Shown: piece after piece, positions 1-7,064 of the stretch
Position numbering within the stretch: position 1 is the stretch's first letter
Layout: each line of letters starts with the position of its first letter
NCBI GenBank assembly: GCA_049300095.1
Contig: JBAQYM010000143.1
Span: forward strand, 1 to 36,188
Reading direction: 5' to 3'
DNA from: SbD1 sp049300095
GTDB taxonomy: Bacteria; Desulfobacterota; Syntrophobacteria; Syntrophobacterales; Syntrophobacteraceae
DNA length: 36,188 nt
Notes under the pieces: model-generated
Told to the model about the DNA's origin: nothing
Database searches by the model: none
Seen by the model: only the letters and a program-made list of their open reading frames with translations
Program-made: the position numbers and the translations under genes

Positions 1-161
1 GGCCAAAACAGGGCGGAGGTCTCCCCTCCCTTGGCGGGAGGGGCTGGGGGAGGGGGTCGTAAGTACTTGAAAATTCAACGCCCTCCCCTAACCCCTCCCA
101 TCGAAGGGAGGGGGACTCACGTCCGGCTCGATAGTCGCTCAACTTGAATATTTCTTTGGGC
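1..161 (+). mobile_element. Truncated copy of the GGGCTGTTGCCC-ended element, A/B subfamily
   Basis: This stretch matches 35918-36077 almost base for base and matches 14853-15020 in reverse complement. It contains the two GC-rich hairpins typical of the subfamily (ctcccctccc/gggaggggc and cctcccatcg/agggaggg). The left end lies outside the window. The right end stops at TTTGGGC and never completes GGGCAACAGCCC; it runs straight into a piece of the E/F subfamily. It is therefore a truncated, chimeric copy. No protein is encoded. Confidence 0.75.
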
Positions 162-262
162 GTGCCGGTGCGGCGCAATCGGAGTTAGAGTCCAAGGGTG
201 TTGCCACGGGACCCCACATTCCCCGCCATGGCACGCCCATCGCGGCTACAAGCCGCTCCCAC
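162..262 (+). repeat. Right half of an E/F-subfamily element with one REP arm
   Basis: The segment resembles the right-hand part of the elements at 2950-3211 and 30630-30963, including the words gttagagtcc and gttgcca and the arm atcgcggctacaagccgctc. The partner arm (gtgggagcggcttgcagccg) is missing, so it cannot fold into the full hairpin. It is probably the product of recombination or of a broken insertion against the A/B-type fragment on its left. Confidence 0.6.
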
Positions 263-263
263 A

Positions 264-340
264 GGTTGTCCGGTGTGTTTTCACACATGAGGTTGTCCGG
301 TGTGTTTTCACACATGAGGTTGTCGGGGTGTGTTCCTCAC
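264..340 (+). repeat. 27-bp tandem repeat, two full units and a decayed third
   Basis: Units run 264-290 and 291-317 and are identical; a partial, diverged unit follows from 318. Each carries TGTGTTTTCACACA, a small palindrome. The array ends about 20 bp before the start codon at 360, so copy-number change could alter the distance between any promoter and that gene. No function is known to me. Confidence 0.8.
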
Positions 341-359
341 TGCTGAAGGGAAACCGAAC

Positions 360-1130
360 ATGAAGGTAAAATTCCTGGGTGTTGGCGAAGCATTCGACGA
401 GATGCTCCCGAATACTTCCATCTGGGTGCGGGTCGAGGGCAAACCCGGCGGGCACATCTCGGTCCTGCTCGACTGCGGCTTCACCGCGCCGCCCCCTTTC
501 TGGCAATCCTGCCCCGACCCGGACGACCTCGACGCGATCTGGATATCCCACTTCCACGGGGACCATTTTTTCGGCATCCCCGCCCTGCTGGTCCGGTTAT
601 GGGAATCAGGGCGGAAAAGGCCCCTGCTCTTCGTGGGGCAGGAAGGAATCGAGTCCGTCGTTTGCCAGGCGACCAGGCTCGCGTATGCTTCGATTATGGA
701 CAGATTCACCTTCGAGCTGAAGTTCATCGAGGTGGAACCGGGGGAGAGGATCGAAGCGGCCGGCCTCAGTTGGCAGGCGGCCCGGAGCGGGCACCCGCAA
801 AAAGACCTCGCGGTCCGCATAGAAGGGGGCGGGAAATCGGTCTTCTACAGCGGAGACGGGCCGCCGACCGACGAAACGCTCGCCCTGGCTCGAGGGTGCG
901 GCCTTGCAATTCACGAAGCGTTCCGCCTGGACAGGGACATCCCCGGACACGGCAGCATCCTCGGCGCAATCGATTTTGCCCGGAAGGCCAAAGCCCGCTC
1001 TCTCGCCCTGGTCCACATCCAGCGAGACGAGCGGCGAGAGAGGCGCGAGGAGATTTTGAAGGCGATCTCGGCCGTAAAGGAAGTACGGGTCTTCATGCCG
1101 GAGCCGGGCGAGGAGGTCGAGATACGGTGA
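360..1130 (+). CDS. Metallo-beta-lactamase-fold hydrolase, RNase Z-like
   Basis: The 256-residue protein has the metal-binding motif H-x-H-x-D-H (HFHGDH, residues 64-69), followed by later metal-site candidates in SGHPQKD, YSGDGPP, HEAF and HIQRDE. This arrangement fits the RNase Z/ElaC-like branch of the MBL superfamily, which are two-zinc phosphodiesterases or related hydrolases acting in the cytoplasm. Overall length is a little short for RNase Z (about 300) and no flexible exosite arm is obvious, so a tRNA-processing role is not assured. The ATG at 360 is preferred over the in-frame start at 330 because GAAGGG lies 9 bp upstream of it and the protein then begins MKVKFLGVG, typical of the fold. 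It stands alone, downstream of repeat debris. Substrate unknown. Confidence 0.85.
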   Translation: MKVKFLGVGEAFDEMLPNTSIWVRVEGKPGGHISVLLDCGFTAPPPFWQSCPDPDDLDAIWISHFHGDHFFGIPALLVRLWESGRKRPLLFVGQEGIESVVCQATRLAYASIMDRFTFELKFIEVEPGERIEAAGLSWQAARSGHPQKDLAVRIEGGGKSVFYSGDGPPTDETLALARGCGLAIHEAFRLDRDIPGHGSILGAIDFARKAKARSLALVHIQRDERRERREEILKAISAVKEVRVFMPEPGEEVEIR

Positions 1131-1191
1131 GGCTTTGAGATTTCATCAGCCGCGAATGGTTTCGGATCGGGGGGAGGGTTGATCGCGGTTG

Positions 1192-1220
1192 TTGATGCGG
1201 GATTCAAATTGCGGTAGAAT
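1192..1220 (+). promoter_or_regulatory. Sigma70-like promoter for the small membrane protein
   Basis: TTGATG (1192-1197) and TAGAAT (1215-1220) are separated by exactly 17 bp. The -35 box matches 4 of 6 and the -10 box 5 of 6 consensus bases. A start near 1228 would give a leader of roughly 105 nt before the ATG at 1333. Confidence 0.5.
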
Positions 1221-1332
1221 CTGGAAAAAGGGCGAATTTCGGAAACAAGTTGCTAAAGAAACGTGGTGGAACTGTCGTTCTCTTATTCAACGGTCCATGT
1301 TGGTTACAACTTCCCATTCGAGAGAGTCTACA

Positions 1333-1488
1333 ATGAACCCATTCCTGCTCCCAATTCTGTTGCTGCTGTTGAGCATCGCTTTCTACGTCGGGGAAAATGT
1401 CGCGGAGCGGCCCAACGTATTCAGGGCTGTCGTCTATGTGGTGGCGGCAGTTGAGAGCTTCCTGTATATGACGGTCGTTCTGGGATAG
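1333..1488 (+). CDS. Small hydrophobic protein, probable inner-membrane protein
   Basis: The 51-residue product (beginning MNPFLLPILLLLL) has two hydrophobic stretches, at about residues 3-19 and 31-50, joined by a short polar segment with GENVAERP. This suits a two-pass membrane microprotein. I do not recognise a family. A longer in-frame reading from 1189 exists, but the promoter-like element at 1192-1220 would lie inside it, which favours the short form. The ribosome binding site is weak (gagag shortly upstream). The gene converges on the AmpG-like permease gene on the other strand, whose stop is 44 bp away. It could also be a chance open frame; the hydrophobic periodicity and the promoter are the main support. 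Confidence 0.45.
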   Translation: MNPFLLPILLLLLSIAFYVGENVAERPNVFRAVVYVVAAVESFLYMTVVLG

Positions 1489-1532
1489 AGTGCGCAAAGC
1501 CCCTGCCGGCTCGATATCGACCGGTTTTATCC

Positions 1533-2783
1533 TCAACCCCTCTCGGCGTCGGTCAGGGCCGCCGACCTCCTGCCGTTCCAGGGCGCGAAGCGCATGAGGA
1601 GAAGTATTCCCGGAACGGCCCCTACCGTGCTCACGGCAAAAAAAGCGGCCCATCCGAGTTGCTCCACCATGACCCCCGTCGGCACCCCCGCCACTATGCG
1701 CGTCACCGCCATGAAACTGGTGAGCAAGGCGTACTGGGTGGCCGTAAACCGCTTGTCGCAAAGGCTCATCATGAAAGCGATAAAGGCGGCGTTGCCCATG
1801 CCCCCCGATATGTTCTCGATCCCGATTGCCGCGATCATCGCGGGGTAGCTCTTCCCGATGAGCGCAACACCCGTAAACGATAGATTCGAGACCGCCTGCA
1901 AGACACCGAATACCCAGAGCGAGCGGTTTATGCCGATGCGCGCCACCACGACCCCGCCGGCCAGGGTCCCCAGGATTGTGCTCACAAGCCCGAAAGCCTT
2001 GTTAACCGTCCCGACGTCCGAGCGGGTAAATCCGATATCGAGCAAAAACGGGGTCGTCATCGCCCCGGCGACGGCGTCGCCGAGCTTGTAGACCATTATG
2101 AAGACAAGCATCTCAACCGCGCCCGAGCGCTTGAAATAGGCGGAAAGAGGCCCCCAGACAGCTTCCCGGAGGTCTCTTGGCGCCTCCGCCCCGACCTCGG
2201 GCTCCGGCGCGAAAAACGTGAATGCGACGCACAGGAACATGACCGCGGCCATGATGGTATAAACAGAATTCCAGGGCAGATGGTCCGAGAGGATCAGCGC
2301 GATCGCCCCGGACACCAGCATGGCGATCCGGTAGCCGACGACCCCGGTTGCCGCTCCCGGCCCGAGTTCCTTTTCGCGCAGGACGTCCGCGCGGTAGGCG
2401 TCGATCGCAATATCCTGGCTGGCGCTCAAAAACGCGGTGAGCAGTGCGACGAAGGCAACGGCGGCCGGGAAGGAACCCGGCGAGGAATACCCGAGGCCGA
2501 AGATGCTGATGACCAGCAGGAGCTGTACTGCTATAATCCAGCCGCGCCGTCTCCCGAGCCAGGGCGGGGTGAACCGGTCCATGAGCGGCGCCCAGAACAC
2601 TTTTACGGCATAGGGCAGCCCCACCAGCGAAAAAAGGCCGATGACGCCCAGGTCCACCTTCTCGCTCATGAGCCAGGCCTGGAGGGTCGAACCCGTCAGG
2701 GCGAGCGGGAGCCCGGAGGAAAACCCGAGGCCGAGAAGCCCCAGCACACGCCTGTTGCTGTATATTTCGAGCCAGTTGCGCAT
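1533..2783 (-). CDS. AmpG-like MFS permease (muropeptide transporter family)
   Basis: The 416-residue protein is a polytopic membrane protein with about 12 hydrophobic segments. Its start contains GFSSGLPLALTGSTLQAW (residues 20-37), characteristic of AmpG-family major facilitator permeases, followed by WAPLMDRF and DIAIDAY, also typical. AmpG of enterobacteria imports anhydromuropeptides from the periplasm for cell-wall recycling by proton symport; that substrate is inferred here only from similarity. The frame stays open for 149 more codons upstream, but those codons run through a dispersed repeat, so ATG 2783 (preceded by GGGTGA) is chosen. No recycling enzymes lie nearby. The mltB-type gene at 7055-7954 is the only other peptidoglycan gene in the window. 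Confidence 0.85.
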   Translation of the reverse strand: MRNWLEIYSNRRVLGLLGLGFSSGLPLALTGSTLQAWLMSEKVDLGVIGLFSLVGLPYAVKVFWAPLMDRFTPPWLGRRRGWIIAVQLLLVISIFGLGYSSPGSFPAAVAFVALLTAFLSASQDIAIDAYRADVLREKELGPGAATGVVGYRIAMLVSGAIALILSDHLPWNSVYTIMAAVMFLCVAFTFFAPEPEVGAEAPRDLREAVWGPLSAYFKRSGAVEMLVFIMVYKLGDAVAGAMTTPFLLDIGFTRSDVGTVNKAFGLVSTILGTLAGGVVVARIGINRSLWVFGVLQAVSNLSFTGVALIGKSYPAMIAAIGIENISGGMGNAAFIAFMMSLCDKRFTATQYALLTSFMAVTRIVAGVPTGVMVEQLGWAAFFAVSTVGAVPGILLLMRFAPWNGRRSAALTDAERG

Positions 2784-2933
2784 GTTCACCCGTCGGGAAG
2801 CGGTTGGCCGTGGAGATTGATTTTTGGTGCTTCGCCAACTCCCATTTGCGATTCGCGGTTGGAGAAGGCGGGATTGTACCCCCGTCCGCGAGAATTGACA
2901 ATCAAACAACCGGGTTGCGGCTGATGCCATTCT

Positions 2934-3225
2934 CGTTCCCACGCTCCGGGGGCTGTTGCCCGAATCCTCATGACCGAAATGGTGGTTGCGCATCACCGCA
3001 AAAGACAACCGGAGTAAATCCGTGGGAGCGGCTTGCAGCCGCGACGGGCGTGTCAAAGCGAGGAGATCGCGGTTAGAGTCCGGGGCCTTGCCGCCGCAAC
3101 GCGCATCCGCTGCCATGGCGCGTCCATCGCGGCTACAAGCCGCTCCCACCGGGGGTTGGGCTGTTTTGCACTTTTTCCGTGATGGTTCGCAATCTTTATG
3201 GGCTACAGCCCCCGGAGCGTGGGAA
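2934..3225. mobile_element. GGGCTGTTGCCC-ended element F inside a palindrome (E/F subfamily)
   Basis: The element runs 2950-3211 (262 bp), from GGGCTGTTGCCC to GGGCTACAGCCC. Inside is an inverted pair, gtgggagcggcttgcagccg (from 3022) and its near-complement ending at 3149. The flanks TTCCCACGCTCCGG (2936-2949) and CCGGAGCGTGGGAA (3212-3225) are exact reverse complements, with CCGG directly duplicated at the junctions. The empty site would be a perfect palindrome of the REP type still seen at 3265-3290. It encodes no protein. It is about 75 percent similar by eye to the element at 30630-30963. Confidence 0.75.
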
Positions 3226-3264
3226 TGCACGCAGGGCGCTCAACCCTTTGTTTGCTCCGGTATG

Positions 3265-3290
3265 CGTTCCCACGCGGGAGCGTGGGAACG
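3265..3290. repeat. REP-like palindrome (CGTTCCCACGC...GCGTGGGAACG)
   Basis: An 11-bp perfect inverted repeat surrounds a 4-base loop. It is the same palindrome family that flanks element F just upstream, and so serves as a nearby example of an unoccupied target. It lies 41 bp before the radical SAM gene. There is no following T-run, so it does not look like a classical terminator. Confidence 0.7.
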
Positions 3291-3331
3291 AGAATGACAA
3301 CTAATGGCCAGGACGATACGGCCGACACCTT

Positions 3332-4405
3332 ATGGCTTCTATTATGCTCACATTCACCGATTTTGCCAAAAAATGGGACCTGGACCCCAGCCCCCTCGAC
3401 CCGGTCGTCCAGGCCCACCCCTTCAGGCTCAGCCGGAGCTTCGAGGGTCTGATCCGTGAAGTCGGGGACCCGATCTGGCGCCAGGTCACCCCGGATGTTC
3501 GGGAGCTTGCCGACCGTTCGGGCCTGGACGACCCGCTCTCCGAAGAAAGCCTTTCGCCGGTCCCAAACCTTGTCCACCGCTACCCCAACCGCGTGCTCTG
3601 GCTGGTTAGCGACCGGTGCGCCCTCCACTGCCGTTTTTGCACCCGGAAGCGAAAATGGCGCGACGGGCCGTCCGTTGCTGCCAACGCGGACCTCGCTCCT
3701 GCCCTGGGCTACATTCGTGAAAACCGCGAGGTCGAGGACGTGCTCCTCTCCGGCGGGGACCCCCTGCTGCTCCCGCTGCCGAGGCTTCGCGAGATCCTGG
3801 CAAAACTGCGGGAGATCGAACACGTGCGGATCATCAGGATCGGCACCCGCGTCCCCTTCGCGCTCCCGCGCCGGATCACCCCCGAACTGGCCCGGCTCCT
3901 GGCAAATTTTCATCCCGTCTACATCAACATGCACTGCAACCACCCCGCCGAACTGAGCGCCGATGCGGCGAGGGCGTGCGCCCTGCTGGCCGATGCCGGC
4001 ATTCCCCTGGGCAGCCAGACCGTCCTGCTGCGCGGCGTAAACGACCATGCAACGGTCCTTGGCGAGCTTTTTCACCGGCTCCTGGCGCTCCGAGTCCGGC
4101 CCTACTATCTGATGCAGATGGACCTGACACGGGGCACGGCCCATTTTCGCACCCCCGTGGCAACCGGCCTTCGCATCCTGCGCAACCTGCGAAACCGGAT
4201 CTCGGGCCTCGCGATGCCCCATTTCGTGATCGATCTTCCCGGAGGGCACGGGAAGACGGCCCTCGTGCCCGAGATGGTGCGCGAGATCGGCGAGGGGCGG
4301 ATGGTGGTGGAAAACTACCTCGGCAAGCTGTGCGCCTATCCGCTGCTGGAAGGCGAGGAAGGCGAGCTGTCGGCCTTTCTGGCGGGTCCGGGCGGGAGGC
4401 AATAA
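3332..4405 (+). CDS. kamA: Lysine 2,3-aminomutase family radical SAM/PLP enzyme
   Basis: The 357-residue protein has the radical SAM motif C-x3-C-x2-C at C96, C100 and C103, and a PLP-lysine motif PGGHGK with K308. Two Asp residues that bind the lysine side chain in clostridial KamA are kept: D264 (MDLTRGTAHFRTP) and D301 (VIDLPGG). Glutamate aminomutases replace these, and EpmB lacks the PGG-GK form, so a lysine substrate giving L-beta-lysine is favoured. The protein is shorter than clostridial KamA (about 416), lacking its C-terminal extension. KamA is commonly paired with an acetyltransferase (AblB) to make the osmolyte N-epsilon-acetyl-beta-lysine; none is adjacent here. The start could also be ATG 3344; neither has a strong ribosome binding site. 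Confidence 0.85.
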   Translation: MASIMLTFTDFAKKWDLDPSPLDPVVQAHPFRLSRSFEGLIREVGDPIWRQVTPDVRELADRSGLDDPLSEESLSPVPNLVHRYPNRVLWLVSDRCALHCRFCTRKRKWRDGPSVAANADLAPALGYIRENREVEDVLLSGGDPLLLPLPRLREILAKLREIEHVRIIRIGTRVPFALPRRITPELARLLANFHPVYINMHCNHPAELSADAARACALLADAGIPLGSQTVLLRGVNDHATVLGELFHRLLALRVRPYYLMQMDLTRGTAHFRTPVATGLRILRNLRNRISGLAMPHFVIDLPGGHGKTALVPEMVREIGEGRMVVENYLGKLCAYPLLEGEEGELSAFLAGPGGRQ

Positions 4406-4469
4406 TGCCGGGTCGCATTTATGGGATTGTCATTCCGAGCGGCAGCGCGGAATCTGAACGGGAAAAACC

Positions 4470-4515
4470 TTGACCCCGTTATGGAGAAGCGATACTTTGA
4501 ATACACGTATCGCTT
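4470..4515 (+). promoter_or_regulatory. Promoter and inverted-repeat operator of the toxin-antitoxin pair
   Basis: TTGACC (4470-4475) and TACTTT (4493-4498) are 17 bp apart. A perfect 9-bp inverted repeat, AAGCGATAC (4487-4495) and GTATCGCTT (4507-4515), with an 11-bp spacer covers the -10 box and start region. Ribbon-helix-helix antitoxins normally bind such repeats to repress their own operon, so this is the likely autoregulatory operator. Confidence 0.6.
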
Positions 4516-4532
4516 TTGTGAAGGAGAAGGTA

Positions 4533-4760
4533 ATGCCCACATCGATTCGACTGCCGGACGATATCGAGCGCCGCCTCGATTTTTTGGCGCGTCAGACCGG
4601 GCGCACCAAGGCCTTTTATATCCGTGAAATGATCCTGGAAAATATCGACGATATAGAAGACTATTATCTTGCCGCAAACATCCTGGAGCGTGTCCGCAAG
4701 GGTAAAGAGGCCACCCTCGGCGCCGATGAGGTGAGAAGAGATCTTGGCCTGGAGGATTGA
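4533..4760 (+). CDS. RelB-type ribbon-helix-helix antitoxin
   Basis: The 75-residue protein starts MPTSIRLPDDIERRL, a classic ribbon-helix-helix N-terminus (one beta strand then two helices, residues 1-45). It continues with an acidic helical tail (residues 46-75) that would wrap the toxin. A strong ribosome binding site, AAGGAGAAGG, sits at 4521-4530. The gene overlaps the RelE-like toxin by 17 bp, the usual antitoxin-first order. It is expected to neutralise the toxin by binding it and to repress the shared promoter at the inverted repeat 4487-4515. The longer frame from 4470 would include the operator and is rejected. Confidence 0.85.
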   Translation: MPTSIRLPDDIERRLDFLARQTGRTKAFYIREMILENIDDIEDYYLAANILERVRKGKEATLGADEVRRDLGLED

Positions 4761-5013
4761 TTATACGGACAGCGCCAGGCTCCAGCTCCGCAAATTGGAC
4801 AGGCGGACCGCCCGACGCATTCTCGACTACATGGATGAGCGAATAGCGCCCCTGGAGGACCCACGCGGCGCCGGCAAAGCGCTCGCCGGCCCGCTGGGGG
4901 AGTTATGGCGCTATCGGGTGGGAGATTACCGCATTATTTGCGATATCCGGGACGGCGCGTTGCTGGTTCTGGTTGTGCGAATCGGCAAACGAAGCGACGT
5001 GTATCGCCATTAG
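4744..5013 (+). CDS. RelE/ParE-family toxin
   Basis: The 89-residue protein begins M(TTG)AWRIDYTDSA and contains the family hallmarks LWRYRVGDYRIICDI (residues 54-68) and VVRIGKRSDVYR (77-88). RelE-type toxins cut mRNA in the ribosomal A site; the related ParE toxins act on gyrase. The basic and aromatic residues R56, R58, R63 and Y87 favour RelE-like RNase activity, but this is not proved. Translation must start at TTG 4744, since there is no ATG before the conserved first strand and relatives begin M-A-W-R-I. The rare start and the 17-bp overlap with the antitoxin gene suggest translational coupling that keeps toxin below antitoxin. Confidence 0.85.
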   Translation: MAWRIDYTDSARLQLRKLDRRTARRILDYMDERIAPLEDPRGAGKALAGPLGELWRYRVGDYRIICDIRDGALLVLVVRIGKRSDVYRH

Positions 5014-5385
5014 CGCCCTTTATGAAACTTCATGGGGTCAATGAAGTTTCATCCTCGTTCAAACCTTGTCCGAAGACTCGGCGGCGGCGCTGGATTCCGG
5101 CTTCCACCGGAATGACGAGCCGACTCAATCCGCGGAATAATTGCTCGATTCAGGTCATATTCCCCGTATCCCCCATCCCCCCGAGGAGTTGTTCTTCGGC
5201 CGGCCGGGTTTTATTTTCTAATTCATGGGCCGCTCCGAATCGTCCGATGAATAATGGTGTTGGGTTGCGCTTCGCTTAACCCAACCTACGGTTCTACGGT
5301 TCTACGGATCTACGGATCGATTGTCATGCCCTGACATGCCAACAACGACCGCGCCGATTCGCGGCGCATTCGAGAGAATACCGGG
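5014..5385. repeat. Gene-free gap with small hairpins and an octamer array
   Basis: Just after the toxin stop, ATGAAACTTCAT (5022-5033) and ATGAAGTTTCAT (5041-5052) form a perfect 12-bp inverted repeat with a 7-base loop; it has no T-run but could end or stabilise the toxin-antitoxin transcript. A second hairpin, ATTCCGG/CCGGAAT, lies at 5094-5113. A hairpin built from TTGGGTT and AACCCAA spans about 5260-5285, and is followed by four copies of the octamer CTACGGWT (5286-5317). No credible gene is seen. Confidence 0.6.
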
Positions 5386-5862
5386 ATGAGCGACCCTGAA
5401 ATGAACGAATTCCCTTTCAAGGACAGGAGATCGGGGAAGGACCGCCGCGCCAGGCCGACATCACCCTTTACGATCAAGAGCATCTTCGGGTCCCGGAGCC
5501 GTTTCCGGCGGAAGGAAGATGCCCAACGACACTACTTCGTCGATCTCTACAGCCCTTTTTTCTTTGCCGTGCTGCTCGTTACGCTCCTGCTCTCGGCGGC
5601 TGACGCCTTGCTCACGATCAGGCTGACGGCATCGGATTTCCGGGAACTCAACCCGGTGATGGATTTCTTCCTTCAACTGGGGCCGACGCCGTTCATCCTG
5701 GCAAAATGGGTCCTGACCGCCCTTGGCCTCACCACGCTGCTGGTGCTGAAAAACATCTACCTGTGGCGCGGGAGGATAAAGACAGCGGCCATCCTCGTGT
5801 TGATGCCGCTGCTCTACCTGATTTTGGTGACCTACGAGATCATAATGGTCATGAGCCTATGA
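5386..5862 (+). CDS. DUF5658 membrane protein
   Basis: The 158-residue protein has a charged, Arg/Lys-rich cytoplasmic N-terminus (residues 1-50, with DRRSGKDRRARP) and then three or four hydrophobic segments at about 57-80, 85-103, 104-124 and 131-157. The stretch SAADALLTIRL followed by ELNPVMDFFL and AKWVLTALG matches what I know of the DUF5658 family, whose function is unknown. The start at 5386 is preceded only by a weak site (ccggg); ATG 5401 is an alternative. The stop overlaps the start of the next gene by 4 bp, so the two are probably translated together. Confidence 0.7.
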   Translation: MSDPEMNEFPFKDRRSGKDRRARPTSPFTIKSIFGSRSRFRRKEDAQRHYFVDLYSPFFFAVLLVTLLLSAADALLTIRLTASDFRELNPVMDFFLQLGPTPFILAKWVLTALGLTTLLVLKNIYLWRGRIKTAAILVLMPLLYLILVTYEIIMVMSL

Positions 5863-6629
5863 GAAATGGTCAGCGGGAAGGATATGCCGTCCGGGCGCGC
5901 AGAGTGGTTGCGTGCGCGGCCGCGGCATGGATCGTGGCGCTTGTCGCCGGCTGCGCGCCCGTGTTTCAGGCATGCCCTCCGGGCACAACGGCCCCCCTGG
6001 CGGCTGAAAAGCCGGAAAACGGCTGGTGGTATGCCTCTTTCCAATTCCGGTGGCCCGAAGGCGAGGAGCCTTCGCTGCATACCGATTTGATCGTCGCCCA
6101 CAGGATCGCCGCGCCCATTCTGGCCCGCCACAATAGCGAAATCCCCCTGTGGCGCTTTCACAGAAGGGCCGCCCGGGACGAGGCCGGACACAGGTTCAGT
6201 CTCATCCTTTATTGCCCGCCGAAGACGGCGCGCAGGGTCTTTGCCGCGATAGATTCGAGCATTGTGCTGGAGGATATGAAAACGGCCGGCCTGGTCCTCA
6301 AGGTCCGTTTCGACGACGCCTCGAAGGTCTTCAGGCCCGGCGTCGAGGACGTCAGCGACAAGAGCTGGTCCAAGCCCCTGCAAAAATCGTGGCCCTATTT
6401 TATCATGGGAGTCAGCGAGACGTGGCTCGACCTCATCGACCGGTTCGCAAACGACGGCCGCCCGAAGCCCTTTACGCTCGAAGGCACGGTGGAGTTCTAC
6501 CGGGGAATAGACGCGGCGGTCCGGGAAACCTGGGCAAAAGAAGGCGCCCACGCCTTCCTGCACCACCTCAACGCCCTTTTCGGATACGGCCCGGTCACCG
6601 TCTACGGCAAGCACCAGATGAGGTTTTGA
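5859..6629 (+). CDS. Predicted lipoprotein of unknown function
   Basis: The 256-residue protein starts at an ATG overlapping the previous stop codon (ATGA). A signal sequence with positive residues (RARR) and a hydrophobic core ends in the lipobox LVAGC, predicting a lipid-anchored protein. The mature part has no motif I recognise; it is mixed alpha/beta in appearance, with WWYASFQFRW near the start and many Trp and Phe residues. The tight overlap with the DUF5658 gene suggests the two act together at the envelope. Its stop codon lies within the first unit of an octamer repeat array. Confidence 0.65.
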   Translation: MRNGQREGYAVRARRVVACAAAAWIVALVAGCAPVFQACPPGTTAPLAAEKPENGWWYASFQFRWPEGEEPSLHTDLIVAHRIAAPILARHNSEIPLWRFHRRAARDEAGHRFSLILYCPPKTARRVFAAIDSSIVLEDMKTAGLVLKVRFDDASKVFRPGVEDVSDKSWSKPLQKSWPYFIMGVSETWLDLIDRFANDGRPKPFTLEGTVEFYRGIDAAVRETWAKEGAHAFLHHLNALFGYGPVTVYGKHQMRF

Positions 6630-6691
6630 GGAATTCGGGGATTCAAGAATTGAGGGATTGGGGAATTGAGGAATTGGGGGATTGGGGGAAT
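6628..6691 (+). repeat. Left octamer array (GRGGRATT type, eight units)
   Basis: Eight consecutive 8-bp units, such as GAGGGATT, GGGGAATT and GGGGGATT, fill the space from the lipoprotein stop codon to a hairpin arm. The mirror array lies at 7001-7064 on the other side of the hairpin in inverted orientation. Unit variants are shared between the two sides but in different order, so the arrays have changed independently. Confidence 0.75.
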
Positions 6692-7008
6692 CATGGATTG
6701 ACGTGTTGTGGCACGGTCGGGACGGGCTGTTGCCCAGGTCAATTGCGGTAAAACCATAATACACTTCTGGTTAAGCTTGGGACCCATAGATCGTCATTCC
6801 CTGTTTGAGTGTTCCTGGGCGGGAATCCAGTGTCTTTCCAGATGGTTGTAAAAACAAGGACGCTGGATTCCCGCCCAGGAACACTCAAACAGGGAATGAC
6901 GGTTTTAGAGTTCGCTGCCCGGACCTAAAACAGAACCGTTTGTCGTACATTGGGTTGGGCAACAGCCACGGGAGACCGTGCCACAACACGTCAATCCATG
7001 ATTCCCCC
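6684..7008. mobile_element. GGGCTGTTGCCC-ended element D inside a long palindrome (C/D subfamily)
   Basis: The element runs 6724-6968 (245 bp), from GGGCTGTTGCCC to GGGCAACAGCCA. It carries an internal hairpin with arms cgtcattccctgtttgagtg and its complement, flanking a loop. Outside it, about 38 bp of perfect inverted repeat (gtggcacggtc and neighbouring bases) lie on both sides. CGGGA is directly repeated at 6718-6722 and 6969-6973. Joining the flanks recreates GTGGCACGGTCGGGAGACCG, exactly as in the unoccupied copy at 36166-36188. It is homologous, in reverse orientation, to the element at 16739-16927. Confidence 0.75.
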
Positions 7009-7064
7009 AATTCCCCAATCCCTCAATCCCCCAATTCCCCAATCCCTCAATCCCTCAATTTTTC
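7001..7064 (+). repeat. Right octamer array (AATYCCYC type, eight units)
   Basis: Units such as AATTCCCC, AATCCCTC and AATCCCCC repeat at an exact 8-bp period. The array is the inverted counterpart of 6628-6691. It runs into the 3' end of the transglycosylase gene, so that gene's last codons and TGA stop (7055-7057 on the plus strand) are made of repeat sequence. Confidence 0.75.

Noticed and set aside
2784..3230. N-terminal extension of the AmpG-like permease
   Set aside because: The extra 149 codons come from a dispersed repeat also found at 30630-30963, and permeases of this family start near the chosen ATG.
6628..7064. CRISPR-like array
   Set aside because: Units are 8 bp with no spacers and the region contains an inserted element; there are no cas genes.
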